From Paenibacillus sp. L3-i20 (lineage in GTDB: Bacteria > Bacillota > Bacilli > Paenibacillales > Paenibacillaceae): a stretch of DNA of 64,000 nucleotides. Numbering within the stretch: position 1 is the first letter of the stretch; the number at the start of each line of letters is the position of its first letter. Shown here piece by piece: positions 41,217-51,062 of the stretch. Where the stretch lies: the NCBI RefSeq assembly GCF_022180385.2, contig NZ_BQME02000001.1:2191678-2255677 (forward strand), in the 5' to 3' direction. Below the pieces are notes generated by a model, which was given only the letters and a program-made list of their open reading frames with translations, did not search any database and was not told the origin of the DNA. The position numbers and the translations under genes were made by a program.

Positions 41217-44200
41217 ATGAGAGTTATTTTAAAGTTTAAGTGGCTGGTGCTTGCACTGTGGGTACTCGGAGCTGTTGGTTTAATGGTTACTGCTCCTAAT
41301 ATGGCGGAGCTTGTTCGTACAAAGGGACAAATAACCGTTCCCGATGGCTACACCTCTACAATTGCAAGTGAGTTAGAAAAAGAGATTGGTTCTGCCGCTG
41401 GCGGATCAGAAGGTATGTCAACAGTGCTAACTTTTCATCGAAAAGGGGGGCTAAGTGACTCTGATCTTAAAGAAGTAGAGAGTAGTATTGATAAGCTGAG
41501 GAATGAAGGGGATGCTCTCGGCGTCAGCTCCATTATGACTCACTTTGAAATACCTGAGCTTAAGAAACAGATGGTATCAGAAAAGGGAGATACCATTCTT
41601 GCGCTTCTAAATGTTGAAGCTGGGGATCGTGAACTGAAAGTTGTTCAAGAAGACTTGTACAAGGCTCTTGAGAATGTGTCAGTCGAACATTATTATACGG
41701 GTAACTGGCTTATAAACGAAGATGTCATTCATAGCTCAGAAGAAGGGCTTAAGAAAACAGAGGTTATAACTGTAGGATTTATTTTAATTATTTTATTCAT
41801 CGTATTCCGTTCTGTAGCTGCTCCGTTTGTTCCGTTGCTGGCAGTTGGATTTACTTATTTAGTATCACAATCTGTTGTAGCCTTTTTAGTGGAATATGTG
41901 AACTTCCCACTTTCAAACTTTACACAAATTTTCTTAGTGGCAGTACTATTCGGAATAGGTACAGACTATTGTATTCTTCTGATTAGTCGCTACAAAGAAG
42001 AGCTCTCTCACCGTGGTGATAAGACAGAAGCTATCGTACATACGTATCGTACGGCTGGCAGAACTGTATTTTTCTCAGGGCTAGCAGTGCTTGTAGGTTT
42101 TACGTCGATCGGTTTCTCTACATTTGTACTGTATCGTTCAGCTGTAGCAGTAGCGGTAGGTATTCTCATTTTATTACTAGCGCTATACACACTAGTACCC
42201 GTTTTTCTATCCCTGCTAGGCAACGCATTGTTCTGGCCAGCAAAGGGCTCATTAGAGCATAAACCTAGCAAGCTGTGGGGATTTGTAGGTAATTTCTCGT
42301 TGAAACGTCCAGCATGGGCGCTCGTTATTTTAGGAGTCATCATTGTACCCTTCCTAATAGCTTACAAAGGTACTATTTCTTTCAATTCACTAGATGAACT
42401 TAGTGATAAATATGGCTCGGTAAAAGGGTTTAATCAAATCGCTGAAAGTTTCGGACCGGGTGAGACTTTGCCCACTAACGTCATTATTAAATCAGATAAA
42501 CCAATGGATACACCTGAAGGACTTGCAACTCTTGAGCAGGCAAGCCGAGAGCTTGCAAAGGTTGAAGGGGTGAAGATGGTTCGAAGTGCCACAAGGCCGA
42601 CAGGAGAGGTGCTTGAAGATTTCCTTGTATCGGATCAAGTACTTACTCTCGATGAAGGATTAGGCAAAAGCGGCGAAGGACTCGGAGAAATCAGTGATGG
42701 TTTGGCAGAGGCGAGCGGCGCACTGAATGAGAACGCACCGAAGCTTGCAGAGGCAGTAGATGGTGCAGATCAATTAGTTGAAGGAACGAATGAGCTTCGT
42801 TCAGGTATTGTTGAATTGACGAATGGTCTACTTGCCATTCAAACAGGGCTTAATGAAGGTTCCATAGGTGCAAAGGAGTTAGTCGCTGGACTTACAAACG
42901 CACAACAAAGTGCAGAAACATTAGCGGCAAGCAGTAGTGAGCTTCTTAAAGGCTACAATGGGTTAGCTGGAGGGCTTTCTGGACTAACGGCAGGTTATGG
43001 AAAGGTTGCTACAGAGCAAGCAAAACTCACTGAGGGTCTTGGCGGTGTGACCAAGCACTTGACTGGACTCCAAGAAAACTATCCTGATCTTAAAGATGAT
43101 CGTGTATTCCAAGAGGCAATAGGTACACTTGCAGAGCTGCAAAAGGGTGCTTCGGCACTTGGCATTCAGTTAGTCGAGATGAATAAGCAGTTGGCAGGTG
43201 TAGCAGCTGGCATGGAGCAAGCGAACAAAGGTTATGCGGAGGCCTCTGCAGGACAATCCGCTCTAGCTGCTGGACTTCAAAAGCTTGCGGACGGATTAGG
43301 TGATATGAACGAAGGCATCTCACAAGCAGCAGCAGGTCAAGGCGAGATCGTAGGGAAACTGCCTGGTGTCACGAAAGCTCTTGGTGAACTTGCTGAGGCG
43401 CAAGAGGAACTGAAGAGCGGATTCACTACTATGAACAAACAGTTAAGTGAGCTAACAGGCGGCTTAGATCAGAGTGTAGAGGGCTTATCCCAAGTTACGG
43501 ACGGTCTAGCTTCGGCAGGTGGTTACTTGCAAGGCTTAGCGGAAGCCCCGAACAAAGGAATTACAGGCTGGCATATTCCGAAGGAAGCGATTAAGGAGGA
43601 GCAATTCCAAGCTTCACTTGATGTTTATATGTCCGCTGATCGCAAGACGGCGAAATTCGAAGTCATCTTTGCCAGCAATCCGTATTCGCAAAGTACGATG
43701 GAGGAAATTGGCTCCCTGGAAGCGGCAATTGATCGAGCAATGAAAGGAACGCAGTACAAGGAGTCCGAGGTAGCTATCGGAGGCGTGACGAGCATGAACA
43801 ACGATCTTAACACGATTTCTAAAGGTGATTATGGTCGTACGATAGTGCTCATGCTGATCGGCATATCACTCATATTGATCGTATTGTTCCGTTCTTTCAT
43901 TATTCCTATCTATATTGTTGTTTCACTGTTAGTGACGTTCTATACATCCCTTGCTATAACAGAAGTTATCTTTGTACGAATGCTGGGTCTGTCGGGCATT
44001 AGCTGGGCAGTTCCGTTCTTCGGCTTCGTATTACTTGTTGCTCTTGGCGTCGATTATAGCATTTTCTTAATGGATCGGTTTAAGGAATACAAGGATCTTG
44101 ATCCGAAGAAGGCTATATTAGAAGCGATGAAAAACATGGGAACAGTTATTATGTCGGCTGCAGTCATTCTTGGAGGAACATTCGCAGCAATGCTGCCTTC

Positions 44201-44363
44201 GGGGGTAATGTCCCTCTTACAGATTGCGACTGTAGTGTTATGCGGACTGTTTCTGTATGCGCTAGTTATGTTGCCTCTGTTTATACCTGTTATGGTACGA
44301 ACGTTCGGTGACGCTAATTGGTGGCCGTTCATGAAACGGAAGAGTGAAGAGAGATCGCTGTAA
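41217..44363 (+). CDS. MMPL/RND-superfamily exporter (YdfJ/YdgH-like) with long Gly-rich coiled extracellular domain
   Basis: This exporter of 1048 residues has twelve predicted membrane helices in two halves (helix 1 at the N-terminus, 2-6 at about 175-345, 7 at about 365, and 8-12 at about 870-1030). GTDYCILLISRYKEEL and GVDYSIFLMDRFKEY hold the conserved proton-relay Asp-Tyr of MMPL proteins. The second external domain (about 480-790) is built of repeating Leu/Gly heptads such as LAEASGALNENAPKLAEA, like YhgE/Pip proteins. It would export lipids, peptides or drugs. Two ATGs (41214, 41217) follow AAGGAG, and the second has better spacing. It forms an operon with marR. Confidence 0.9.
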   Translation: MRVILKFKWLVLALWVLGAVGLMVTAPNMAELVRTKGQITVPDGYTSTIASELEKEIGSAAGGSEGMSTVLTFHRKGGLSDSDLKEVESSIDKLRNEGDALGVSSIMTHFEIPELKKQMVSEKGDTILALLNVEAGDRELKVVQEDLYKALENVSVEHYYTGNWLINEDVIHSSEEGLKKTEVITVGFILIILFIVFRSVAAPFVPLLAVGFTYLVSQSVVAFLVEYVNFPLSNFTQIFLVAVLFGIGTDYCILLISRYKEELSHRGDKTEAIVHTYRTAGRTVFFSGLAVLVGFTSIGFSTFVLYRSAVAVAVGILILLLALYTLVPVFLSLLGNALFWPAKGSLEHKPSKLWGFVGNFSLKRPAWALVILGVIIVPFLIAYKGTISFNSLDELSDKYGSVKGFNQIAESFGPGETLPTNVIIKSDKPMDTPEGLATLEQASRELAKVEGVKMVRSATRPTGEVLEDFLVSDQVLTLDEGLGKSGEGLGEISDGLAEASGALNENAPKLAEAVDGADQLVEGTNELRSGIVELTNGLLAIQTGLNEGSIGAKELVAGLTNAQQSAETLAASSSELLKGYNGLAGGLSGLTAGYGKVATEQAKLTEGLGGVTKHLTGLQENYPDLKDDRVFQEAIGTLAELQKGASALGIQLVEMNKQLAGVAAGMEQANKGYAEASAGQSALAAGLQKLADGLGDMNEGISQAAAGQGEIVGKLPGVTKALGELAEAQEELKSGFTTMNKQLSELTGGLDQSVEGLSQVTDGLASAGGYLQGLAEAPNKGITGWHIPKEAIKEEQFQASLDVYMSADRKTAKFEVIFASNPYSQSTMEEIGSLEAAIDRAMKGTQYKESEVAIGGVTSMNNDLNTISKGDYGRTIVLMLIGISLILIVLFRSFIIPIYIVVSLLVTFYTSLAITEVIFVRMLGLSGISWAVPFFGFVLLVALGVDYSIFLMDRFKEYKDLDPKKAILEAMKNMGTVIMSAAVILGGTFAAMLPSGVMSLLQIATVVLCGLFLYALVMLPLFIPVMVRTFGDANWWPFMKRKSEERSL

Positions 44364-44381
44364 CGAAAAAATAGGGGAGCG

Positions 44382-44420
44382 AGCTCCGTATATGCTGTTC
44401 AGCATATGCGGAGCTTTCTT
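44382..44420 (+). terminator. terminator of marR-MMPL operon
   Basis: AGCTCCG-x-ATATGCTG pairs with CAGCATAT-x-CGGAGCT around a tiny loop, followed by TTCTTTCTTTTT. Confidence 0.9.
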
Positions 44421-44580
44421 TCTTTTTAGTAAGAAAAAGGGAGATTTTCGGGGCGGATTAAATTAAATGTAGGGTGGAATTATTTTTATTTAAAAATGGT
44501 AAAGATAGCATAGAATATAATTGCCCTTATCCGTATAATGGAATAAGCTGTCTCTTATTGAAAGTAAACGGAGGGCCGCA

Positions 44581-46158
44581 ATGAAATTAACGCTCGAAGC
44601 CAATCGAAAGATAAAGCTCTCAACTTTACTTACTGGCTTGGTTGCCACGTCTGTACTTTGCACTGCACTTATATTGCTAGTGACCTCCTACACTGCAGAA
44701 AAAAACACTTTACTTAACTCGACACTTACACATAACTATTCAAAAGCTAATAAGATGAGTATTACGGTCGATTCCCTTTTTAAATCAATGCGTGAAAGCT
44801 TGCAATCTACTGCACGTTTTCTAGAGGACGAAACAGCCTCTAGCTCGGGAGAAGTACAGCTTCATCTTGATCTAGCTGTTGAGTTGAATCGATATTTTAA
44901 TTCAATTTTATGGATTAACGAAAAAGGTGACATCAGAAATGTAGCACCAAATAATATAGAACTTCGAGGGTCAACGGTTTCTCCACAAATAACGCAGTCA
45001 GAATTGGAAGCACGAAAACCTTTTATTACCGCTCCCTACATTGCATCAACAGGAAGGCTAATTATCGTCATTGCAGAACCTTTTTTTACCAAAGATGGAC
45101 ATTTTCAAGGTTATATCGCAGGAACAATTTATTTGCGTGAACAAAATATTCTGTATGAAATAATCGGCGGACATGGATCAGATAAGTTTAATTCTTATTA
45201 TTTTGTTGTAGATGGTGCGGGGCATTTGATCTATCATCCTGATACCTCTCGTCTAGGTGAAGATGTAACGACAAACCGACTTGTTCGAAAATTAATAAGT
45301 GGACAAAATGGGATGGGGGTAGTCGTTAATACGCGAGGGGTTGAGATGGCTGCTGCATACAGTTACATTAATGAAACGGGATGGGGTATTGTTCAGCAAA
45401 CCCCGACGACATCGATGAATGAGCAGTTAATTGACAATGTAAAAAAACAAATATTGTATATGATCACTCCTTTCGTATTGTTGCTCCTATTATCGATGTG
45501 GCTTGCTCAACGTCTAGTGAGACCCTTTGTTTCCTTAGCTAACATTGTAAATGACTTTTCAGAGGGCCGAACAATATCTTTGCCATCACTGAAATCACAT
45601 TGGAACAGAGAGGCAGACTTTTTAACAAAAACAGTTGTTCTCGCGATTCAAACGATACAAATGAATAATAATCAGCTTGCTCATCGGGCGGTTACTGATC
45701 CGCTTACAGGTTTATCAAATCGCAGAGCATTAACGGAACTTATGGACGACTGGGAACAGGATGGCAAGCCATTTGCAGTTATAGTTATTGATATTGATTG
45801 GTTTAAAGGCGTTAATGATACGTATGGACATCAAGCAGGTGATGAAGTGCTTAAACATCTCGCTGGAACGATCAAGTCATTGGTTAGAGAATCAGACAGC
45901 TGCTTCCGTTATGGTGGGGAGGAATTTGTTATTCTATTGCCTAACACCTATTCGGAGGAAGCTTACGAAATAGCTGAAATGCTGAGAGTGTCAACGGAAA
46001 AAACGATTAGTCCAGTAGGACAAGCTGTTACTATTTCTCTTGGTATAGCGGTATATCCTAACCATTCGAAGTCTCCAGAAGAACTGTTCCGTTTAGCGGA
46101 CAAAGCACTGTATCAATCGAAGAATAATGGTCGGAATCGAACGACAATCGCAGGGTAA
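44581..46158 (+). CDS. membrane diguanylate cyclase with double-Cache sensor
   Basis: This 525-residue protein has helix 1 (about 14-37), an extracellular double-Cache-type domain (about 38-290; FNSILWINEKGDIRNVAP, PFITAPYIASTGRLIIVIAEP in parts) and helix 2 (about 297-318), then a HAMP-like linker. The GGDEF domain holds DPLTGLSNRRAL and YGGEEF as the active site. The inhibitory site RESD lies five residues before GGEEF, so product feedback is likely. It makes cyclic di-GMP. ATG at 44581 follows GGAGGGCCGCA. It is a single-gene unit with its own terminator. Confidence 0.94.
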   Translation: MKLTLEANRKIKLSTLLTGLVATSVLCTALILLVTSYTAEKNTLLNSTLTHNYSKANKMSITVDSLFKSMRESLQSTARFLEDETASSSGEVQLHLDLAVELNRYFNSILWINEKGDIRNVAPNNIELRGSTVSPQITQSELEARKPFITAPYIASTGRLIIVIAEPFFTKDGHFQGYIAGTIYLREQNILYEIIGGHGSDKFNSYYFVVDGAGHLIYHPDTSRLGEDVTTNRLVRKLISGQNGMGVVVNTRGVEMAAAYSYINETGWGIVQQTPTTSMNEQLIDNVKKQILYMITPFVLLLLLSMWLAQRLVRPFVSLANIVNDFSEGRTISLPSLKSHWNREADFLTKTVVLAIQTIQMNNNQLAHRAVTDPLTGLSNRRALTELMDDWEQDGKPFAVIVIDIDWFKGVNDTYGHQAGDEVLKHLAGTIKSLVRESDSCFRYGGEEFVILLPNTYSEEAYEIAEMLRVSTEKTISPVGQAVTISLGIAVYPNHSKSPEELFRLADKALYQSKNNGRNRTTIAG

Positions 46159-46168
46159 TTAAGGAAGA

Positions 46169-46195
46169 AGGGGCCGCTTACGGCTCCTTTTTTTG
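46169..46195 (+). terminator. terminator of diguanylate cyclase gene
   Basis: GGGGCCG-CTTA-CGGCTCC stem with one G-U pair, followed by seven T. Confidence 0.8.
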
Positions 46196-46259
46196 CTCAA
46201 TGCCATTAGTATCGTATAATAAGGTCAGAACATAAGAAATACCGAAAGGAGGACTGCAT

Positions 46260-47333
46260 ATGAAGCAGCTTTTAGTCATTTTTACAGGTGGAACAATCGG
46301 GAGTAAAGCAGAGGGACTTGAGATAAATGTAACAGACTCCGGTTCTTACGCTTTGTTAGAGGAATATCGCAAGCAGTCCTTCAGCCGAGAAGATGTGTCG
46401 CTGGATACGTTGCAACCATTAAATCTGTTAAGTGAGAATATAACACCTAGCGATTGGATTACTTTGGCGGCAGCTATCCGCGAAGTTGATTGGAGTGCTT
46501 ATGAAGGGATTATTGTAACGCATGGCTCAGATACACTTGCCTATACGGCAGCAATGATGAGTTATTTGTTCACGGATATATCACTGCCGTTAGTGCTGAC
46601 AGCAAGCAACTACCCGATCGCAGATGAGAGAAGCAATGGACTTCGGAATATGTCCAGCTCCATTGATTTTATTATGGATGCAAAGTTATCAGGTGTATTT
46701 GTTGTGTATGAAAATGATAAAGGGCAATCAGTTGTTTATTTGGGAACACGAATTTTTCAAAATGAATCTTTCACCGATCAATTTAGGAGCCCATATGTAC
46801 TGGCATACGGTCAAATGACGAGTGATAGAACCTTCCTCTGGCAAGCGGATCGTAGAAACCCTACCCCTGAATCCTTGTCAGTTACGAAAAGTGCAATTGG
46901 ATGGACTCCCGCAACGTTGAAGTTGCAGGATGCAATCCTTTACATAAAGCCATATCCAGGTCTTGATTATTCCTTGTATGAATTCGCAGCCTCGAAGCCG
47001 AGGGTTATTCTTCATGATCTTCATCACTCAGGAACTGCGTGTGCATTGGACTCAGGAAAATATTCGCTTACTGCGTTCATTAAACGATGCAAGGAAATGA
47101 ACATCGATGTGTACTTATGTCCCATTAAGGATGCTTCAGATGCGTTATATGAATCATCACACAGATTAATTGAAGCGGGTGCTTGGTTTATTGAGAATAT
47201 GTCAGTAGAAGCGGCACTGACGAAGATGATGCTTGCTTATGGGCTATATGAAGATAGCAACGAGGCAGATGCATTAATTCGTGGACAATCGATTTATTTT
47301 GAAAAGTACGACGTACAAGAGCCTATAAATTAG
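46260..47333 (+). CDS. ansA: type I L-asparaginase
   Basis: This 357-residue cytoplasmic enzyme hydrolyses asparagine to aspartate and ammonia. The nucleophile motif is TGGTIGS (T12 as first Thr) and the second motif THGSDT (T87-T92) with D91. ASNYPIADERSNGLRN is typical of type I enzymes. No signal peptide is present. AAAGGAGGACTGCAT precedes the ATG. The bcp gene starts 14 bp after its stop, so the two are probably co-transcribed. Confidence 0.9.
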   Translation: MKQLLVIFTGGTIGSKAEGLEINVTDSGSYALLEEYRKQSFSREDVSLDTLQPLNLLSENITPSDWITLAAAIREVDWSAYEGIIVTHGSDTLAYTAAMMSYLFTDISLPLVLTASNYPIADERSNGLRNMSSSIDFIMDAKLSGVFVVYENDKGQSVVYLGTRIFQNESFTDQFRSPYVLAYGQMTSDRTFLWQADRRNPTPESLSVTKSAIGWTPATLKLQDAILYIKPYPGLDYSLYEFAASKPRVILHDLHHSGTACALDSGKYSLTAFIKRCKEMNIDVYLCPIKDASDALYESSHRLIEAGAWFIENMSVEAALTKMMLAYGLYEDSNEADALIRGQSIYFEKYDVQEPIN

Positions 47334-47346
47334 AGGAGGAACAAGA

Positions 47347-47811
47347 ATGAGTCATGTACAAGTGGGAGAAAAGGTAGCTAACTTTAAACTTCATGCATCA
47401 AACGGGAAAGAGGTTTCTTTGAATGACTATAAAGGGAAGAAGTTGGTCATTTATTTCTATCCGAGAGATATGACACCTGGATGTACAACGGAGTCATGTG
47501 ATTTCCGTGATTTCAATGGTCAATTTGCGGAGAATGGTGCAGAGGTTGTTGGTATTAGTCCGGATGATCTTGCTTCCCATGATCAATTTATAGCAGAATA
47601 TAACTTGCCGTTCCTATTGCTGTCGGATACAGAACACACGGTGTCGGAGCAATTCGGAGTTTGGAAAGAACTTAGTTGGGGAGGGAAAACATTCCTCGGT
47701 GTAGAACGCTCTACCTTCCTAATTGATGAAGAGGGAGTTCTTGTTCGTGAATGGCGCAGTGTAAGTGTTGAAGGTCATGCCAATGAAGTGCTTGAGGCTG
47801 TTAAGGCATAA
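47347..47811 (+). CDS. bcp: thioredoxin-dependent thiol peroxidase Bcp
   Basis: This 154-residue peroxiredoxin of the Bcp/PrxQ type removes peroxides using thioredoxin. The peroxidatic C46 is in TPGCTTESC and C51 is the resolving Cys five residues on, as in the atypical 2-Cys Bcp group. YFYPRDMTPG and VERSTFLIDEEG are typical. GAGGAGGAACAAGA precedes the ATG. It is the last gene of a two-gene unit with asparaginase. Confidence 0.95.
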   Translation: MSHVQVGEKVANFKLHASNGKEVSLNDYKGKKLVIYFYPRDMTPGCTTESCDFRDFNGQFAENGAEVVGISPDDLASHDQFIAEYNLPFLLLSDTEHTVSEQFGVWKELSWGGKTFLGVERSTFLIDEEGVLVREWRSVSVEGHANEVLEAVKA

Positions 47812-47846
47812 CATTACCAATCGTAGAAGGATTGGTTAAAAAGGAA

Positions 47847-47902
47847 AAGGGTCTTCGCTCCAATAGTCCGCAGATTGCGGAACTATCGGAATGAAGACCC
47901 TT
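47847..47902. terminator. bidirectional terminator between bcp and ltaS
   Basis: AAGGGTCTTC (47847-47856) pairs with GAAGACCCTT (47893-47902). Inner stems ATAGT/ACTAT and CGC/GCG extend it, and it lies between converging genes. Confidence 0.85.
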
Positions 47903-47915
47903 ATTACTTAACGAA

Positions 47916-49784
47916 CTATTCTGTTTTCCAACTTGGAAGTGAGTTAACGTAGCTGTCTGAAAGCCGCAGCAGTTCAAGAGCACGATTAAACTCATCTTCA
48001 GTCGTTTCTTGCTTCGTGTTCCCGTCACCAGTCAGTGGGAAATGTTTACCGTCCTCAAAGCCGCTTCCGGATAGGAACAGCTCTTGGCTGCTTAAAAACG
48101 AACCTTTAGGCAAATAATAACGTTGAGGCAAAATATTATAATTCGATTGATTAAATAAATCTTGACCGAAATAAAGTTGATCTTCGATAGATACACCAAG
48201 TAGATTTGTGATCGTTGGTAATAAATCCACCTGACCACCTAATTGATCATATACAACAGGTCCTGATTCATTACCTGGATTAATAACGACAAGCGGAATA
48301 TTGATCATATCAGTGTACTTATATTCTCTACCATAGATTTCTGCCATCAAATCTTTTTCGTTACGATCAAGCGAATAGATTGGGAGTCCAAGATGGTCAC
48401 CATATAATACGACTAAGCTGTTATCCCAAATACCGCGCTGTTTCAAGTCTTCGATAAATTTTCCTAGTGCATGGTCAGCATAATTTTGTGCGATAAGGTA
48501 GTTGCCTACAAGTGTATCCTCGTATCGCTCAGGAATTTTAATTAATTGCTTCTCTTCTGGCATCGTATAGGGATGATGCGCAGTCATTGCAATGACATGT
48601 GCGTAGAATGGGTTATTCTTCGCAGCCATATTGCTAAGTTCTTGAGCTGTTTTCTTATAGAGCATTGAATCAGAAGCTCCGAAAAATACGGTATCCTCTT
48701 CACCAAAAAACTTTGCGTCATAGTAGTGATCAAAGCCAACCGCTTTGTAAAGCTCACCGCGATTCCAGAATTCTACAACATTTGTGTGGAAGGTCGCTGA
48801 ATCATAACCTTCTTTTTTCAATAATTTTGGTAAGCTAGGCAATTCCTTATCCGCATACATTTGAGTAGCAGCACCCCGAGGCGGAATATAAAGCGATGTG
48901 TTAACGACAAACTCGGCGTCTGACGTATTGCCTTGCCCAACTTGCTGGTAGAAATGTTTGAAGTAACTGTTTTCCTTCACTAGTTTATTGAAGACAGGCG
49001 TAATTTCTTGCCCTTCAACGTGTAAATCAACTAGGAAGTTTTGCATAGACTCCATTTGAATAATAATAAGATTTTTATCTTGTGCTGTTCCTTGAAGAAG
49101 TGGCTTATCGACTGGTTTAATACCTTTAACCGTTTCAATCTTTTCTTGTGAAATTTGATTAGAATCAATATATTCAACATCTTTATTAGAAAATATCGTG
49201 TAAGCCTCGTAATTCAAAATACCCATTTGCTCTGCTTTCACAATTTCATTCATACTTGCGCGATTCGGCATAATGTTGAATATACAAATGGCAAGTGATC
49301 CAGTTAACAGAAGGATGATCATTCTTTTATTCTCTTTGCGATTAAATTTGTTCTTCCAATCTTGAGATTTATTACGACGGAACATAATTATCGCTAGAAT
49401 GACAACATCAATGTAGATTAACAGGAAGTAAGGGTCCATTAATGAAAATACACTGTTCTTGACAGCTGTAACCTGATTGACTTGAGCAAGTGCAAAATAG
49501 GTGACGATTACTCCGTAATACTTGAAATACATTATGACTGCAAATAGAATAGAGGTTAGAGTAAGGTTGGCTATCAAATAATAGAGCATCTTTCTTTTAC
49601 TAGCGAACCATTCAATTAGACAATAAATAATAAGGACGAATGGAATCTCCTTTAGAATCGTCGTCCATGACGTTCCATTTTCGAAGATGACCATCCACGC
49701 CAAATAGCTTTTAATTAACATGATGAATGAGAAAATTAAGATGGGACGAGTGCTGACTAGCATTTTATTTTTTAAAAATGACAC
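47916..49784 (-). CDS. ltaS: lipoteichoic acid synthase-family protein (LtaS-like)
   Basis: This 622-residue protein has five N-terminal membrane helices (to about residue 180) followed by a sulfatase-fold domain outside the cell. The catalytic Thr is in GNTSDAEFVVNTSLYIPPRG and metal ligands appear in IIQMESMQNF and VVLYGDHLG with HHPYTMP. LtaS polymerises glycerol phosphate from phosphatidylglycerol into teichoic acid. PNRASMNEIV precedes the enzyme domain, where signal peptidase processing would occur. GTG at 49784 is chosen. An upstream TTG at 49907 is part of a TTGACA promoter element and so cannot be the start. Confidence 0.9.
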   Translation of the reverse strand: MSFLKNKMLVSTRPILIFSFIMLIKSYLAWMVIFENGTSWTTILKEIPFVLIIYCLIEWFASKRKMLYYLIANLTLTSILFAVIMYFKYYGVIVTYFALAQVNQVTAVKNSVFSLMDPYFLLIYIDVVILAIIMFRRNKSQDWKNKFNRKENKRMIILLLTGSLAICIFNIMPNRASMNEIVKAEQMGILNYEAYTIFSNKDVEYIDSNQISQEKIETVKGIKPVDKPLLQGTAQDKNLIIIQMESMQNFLVDLHVEGQEITPVFNKLVKENSYFKHFYQQVGQGNTSDAEFVVNTSLYIPPRGAATQMYADKELPSLPKLLKKEGYDSATFHTNVVEFWNRGELYKAVGFDHYYDAKFFGEEDTVFFGASDSMLYKKTAQELSNMAAKNNPFYAHVIAMTAHHPYTMPEEKQLIKIPERYEDTLVGNYLIAQNYADHALGKFIEDLKQRGIWDNSLVVLYGDHLGLPIYSLDRNEKDLMAEIYGREYKYTDMINIPLVVINPGNESGPVVYDQLGGQVDLLPTITNLLGVSIEDQLYFGQDLFNQSNYNILPQRYYLPKGSFLSSQELFLSGSGFEDGKHFPLTGDGNTKQETTEDEFNRALELLRLSDSYVNSLPSWKTE

Positions 49785-49877
49785 AATGACCCTACCTTTC
49801 ACAGCAGAAACAGGCCTTCTCTTAGAGCTAGCCAGTTGCTTTCTAATAGTATAAATATTTACTGCAATTTCTTTATT

Positions 49878-49907
49878 ATTATGCTCCTTTTTACAGCCAA
49901 TTGTCAA
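49878..49907 (-). promoter_or_regulatory. promoter of ltaS-like gene
   Basis: On the minus strand TTGACA (49907-49902) and CATAAT (49883-49878) are 18 bp apart, giving a leader of about 85 bases before the GTG start. Confidence 0.6.
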
Positions 49908-50021
49908 AAGGCAAAACGGACCTTAACAAATTTGTTGTTTTTTTCCTGCTCAGAGTTGATTAAAAAGTGATGCTGCCAACGTCTATATGTATGTCTTGAA
50001 ATTGATAGGGGGAACTGTTTT

Positions 50022-50978
50022 ATGAAAAAAAGAAGATTATTATTGGTAGTAGGTATAGTGGGTTTGACCGTTTTTATTGGGTTTAACTTCGCTAAAGATA
50101 TTGGCTGGATCGAACAGTCGCCGACACTCTCAGAGCCGCCTAAGCTTGCTGATGGAGCGAAGGAAAGTACTGGTCAGCAAGGCGGTCAAGTAGAGGGTGA
50201 GGAAACTCCACAGCCTACTGAGGGTAACGATGAGTCCAATGTGGACAAGCCTGAGATTACTGATAAGCCGGAAAGTACGGATAAACCTGAAAGTACGGAT
50301 AAACCCGAAAGTACGGACAAACCTATCAATACAGGTTCGACTGTCGAGGTTGTTGGTATATCAAAGGGTGAAGATGGCGCTATGGGTGTAGTTGCTGAGC
50401 CGGAGAACGTAGCTTCGCTTGTTAATCCTTTTAATAAGTTGCCGGAGGACTATAATCCAACGGATCTCGTATACCCAGACGTTCGATTCATCTTTTCTGA
50501 GAAAATTGAAAAACGGAAAATGCGTCAGGAAGCAGCGGAGGCGCTGGAGAAGCTATTCAGTGGTGCGGAAGATGCTAAGATCTATTTGGCGGGTGTATCT
50601 GCATATCGTTCACATGAGACCCAGAAAAAACTGTTTGATCGCTATGTGAAGCGTGATGGTTATGAGAAAGCAAGAACGTACAGTGCGCTGCCTGGGACAA
50701 GCGAGCACGAGACTGGTTTAGCGGTCGATGTGACGAGCAGTGACGGCAAGTGTGCTGCAGCGGATTGTTTTGGTGAGACGAAGGAAGCGGATTGGTTGAA
50801 GATGAACGCAGCTACGTATGGATTCATCATTCGGTATCCAGAAGGCAAGGACAAGATTACTGGTTATCAATACGAGCCATGGCATCTCCGTTATGTTGGT
50901 ACATCAGTTGCAGAGGAGCTTGTTGCAAACGATCAGACGTTAGAAGAATATTATGACGCTGTGCCTGTGAATAACTAA
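50022..50978 (+). CDS. D-alanyl-D-alanine carboxypeptidase, VanY/LdcB family
   Basis: This is a 318-residue protein with an N-terminal membrane anchor (residues 5-23), a long acidic Pro/Thr/Glu linker (about 35-105) and a peptidase M15B domain (about 140-305). The zinc-site motifs are GTSEHETGLAVDV and EPWHLRYVG, with SAYRSHETQ upstream. It trims peptidoglycan stem peptides outside the membrane. The linker contains the 6-residue repeat DKPEST encoded by 18-bp tandem repeats. AGGGGGAACTG precedes the ATG. It is divergent from the ltaS gene. Confidence 0.92.
   Translation: MKKRRLLLVVGIVGLTVFIGFNFAKDIGWIEQSPTLSEPPKLADGAKESTGQQGGQVEGEETPQPTEGNDESNVDKPEITDKPESTDKPESTDKPESTDKPINTGSTVEVVGISKGEDGAMGVVAEPENVASLVNPFNKLPEDYNPTDLVYPDVRFIFSEKIEKRKMRQEAAEALEKLFSGAEDAKIYLAGVSAYRSHETQKKLFDRYVKRDGYEKARTYSALPGTSEHETGLAVDVTSSDGKCAAADCFGETKEADWLKMNAATYGFIIRYPEGKDKITGYQYEPWHLRYVGTSVAEELVANDQTLEEYYDAVPVNN
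50261..50326 (+). repeat. 18-bp tandem repeats coding DKPEST
   Basis: Three near-identical 18-bp units (GATAAGCCGGAAAGTACG and variants) plus a partial fourth encode DKPEST in the linker of the carboxypeptidase. Differences are mainly synonymous third bases. Copy number is likely to vary between strains. Confidence 0.8.
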
Positions 50979-51062
50979 TAAGGCTTCTTATTTAGAGGTC
51001 ATGGGAAGACTATACATGGTATGAGATGACTGCAATAGTAGTAAAATAGATGAAATGTAGCA

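Noticed and set aside
49785-49907. N-terminal extension of the LtaS-like protein from a TTG at 49907
   Set aside because: That TTG is the start of a TTGACA -35 element with a matching -10; the extension would lie upstream of its own transcription start.
50261-50326. CRISPR-like repeat array
   Set aside because: The repeats are contiguous 18-bp coding units with no spacers. No other array-like repeats were seen in the window.
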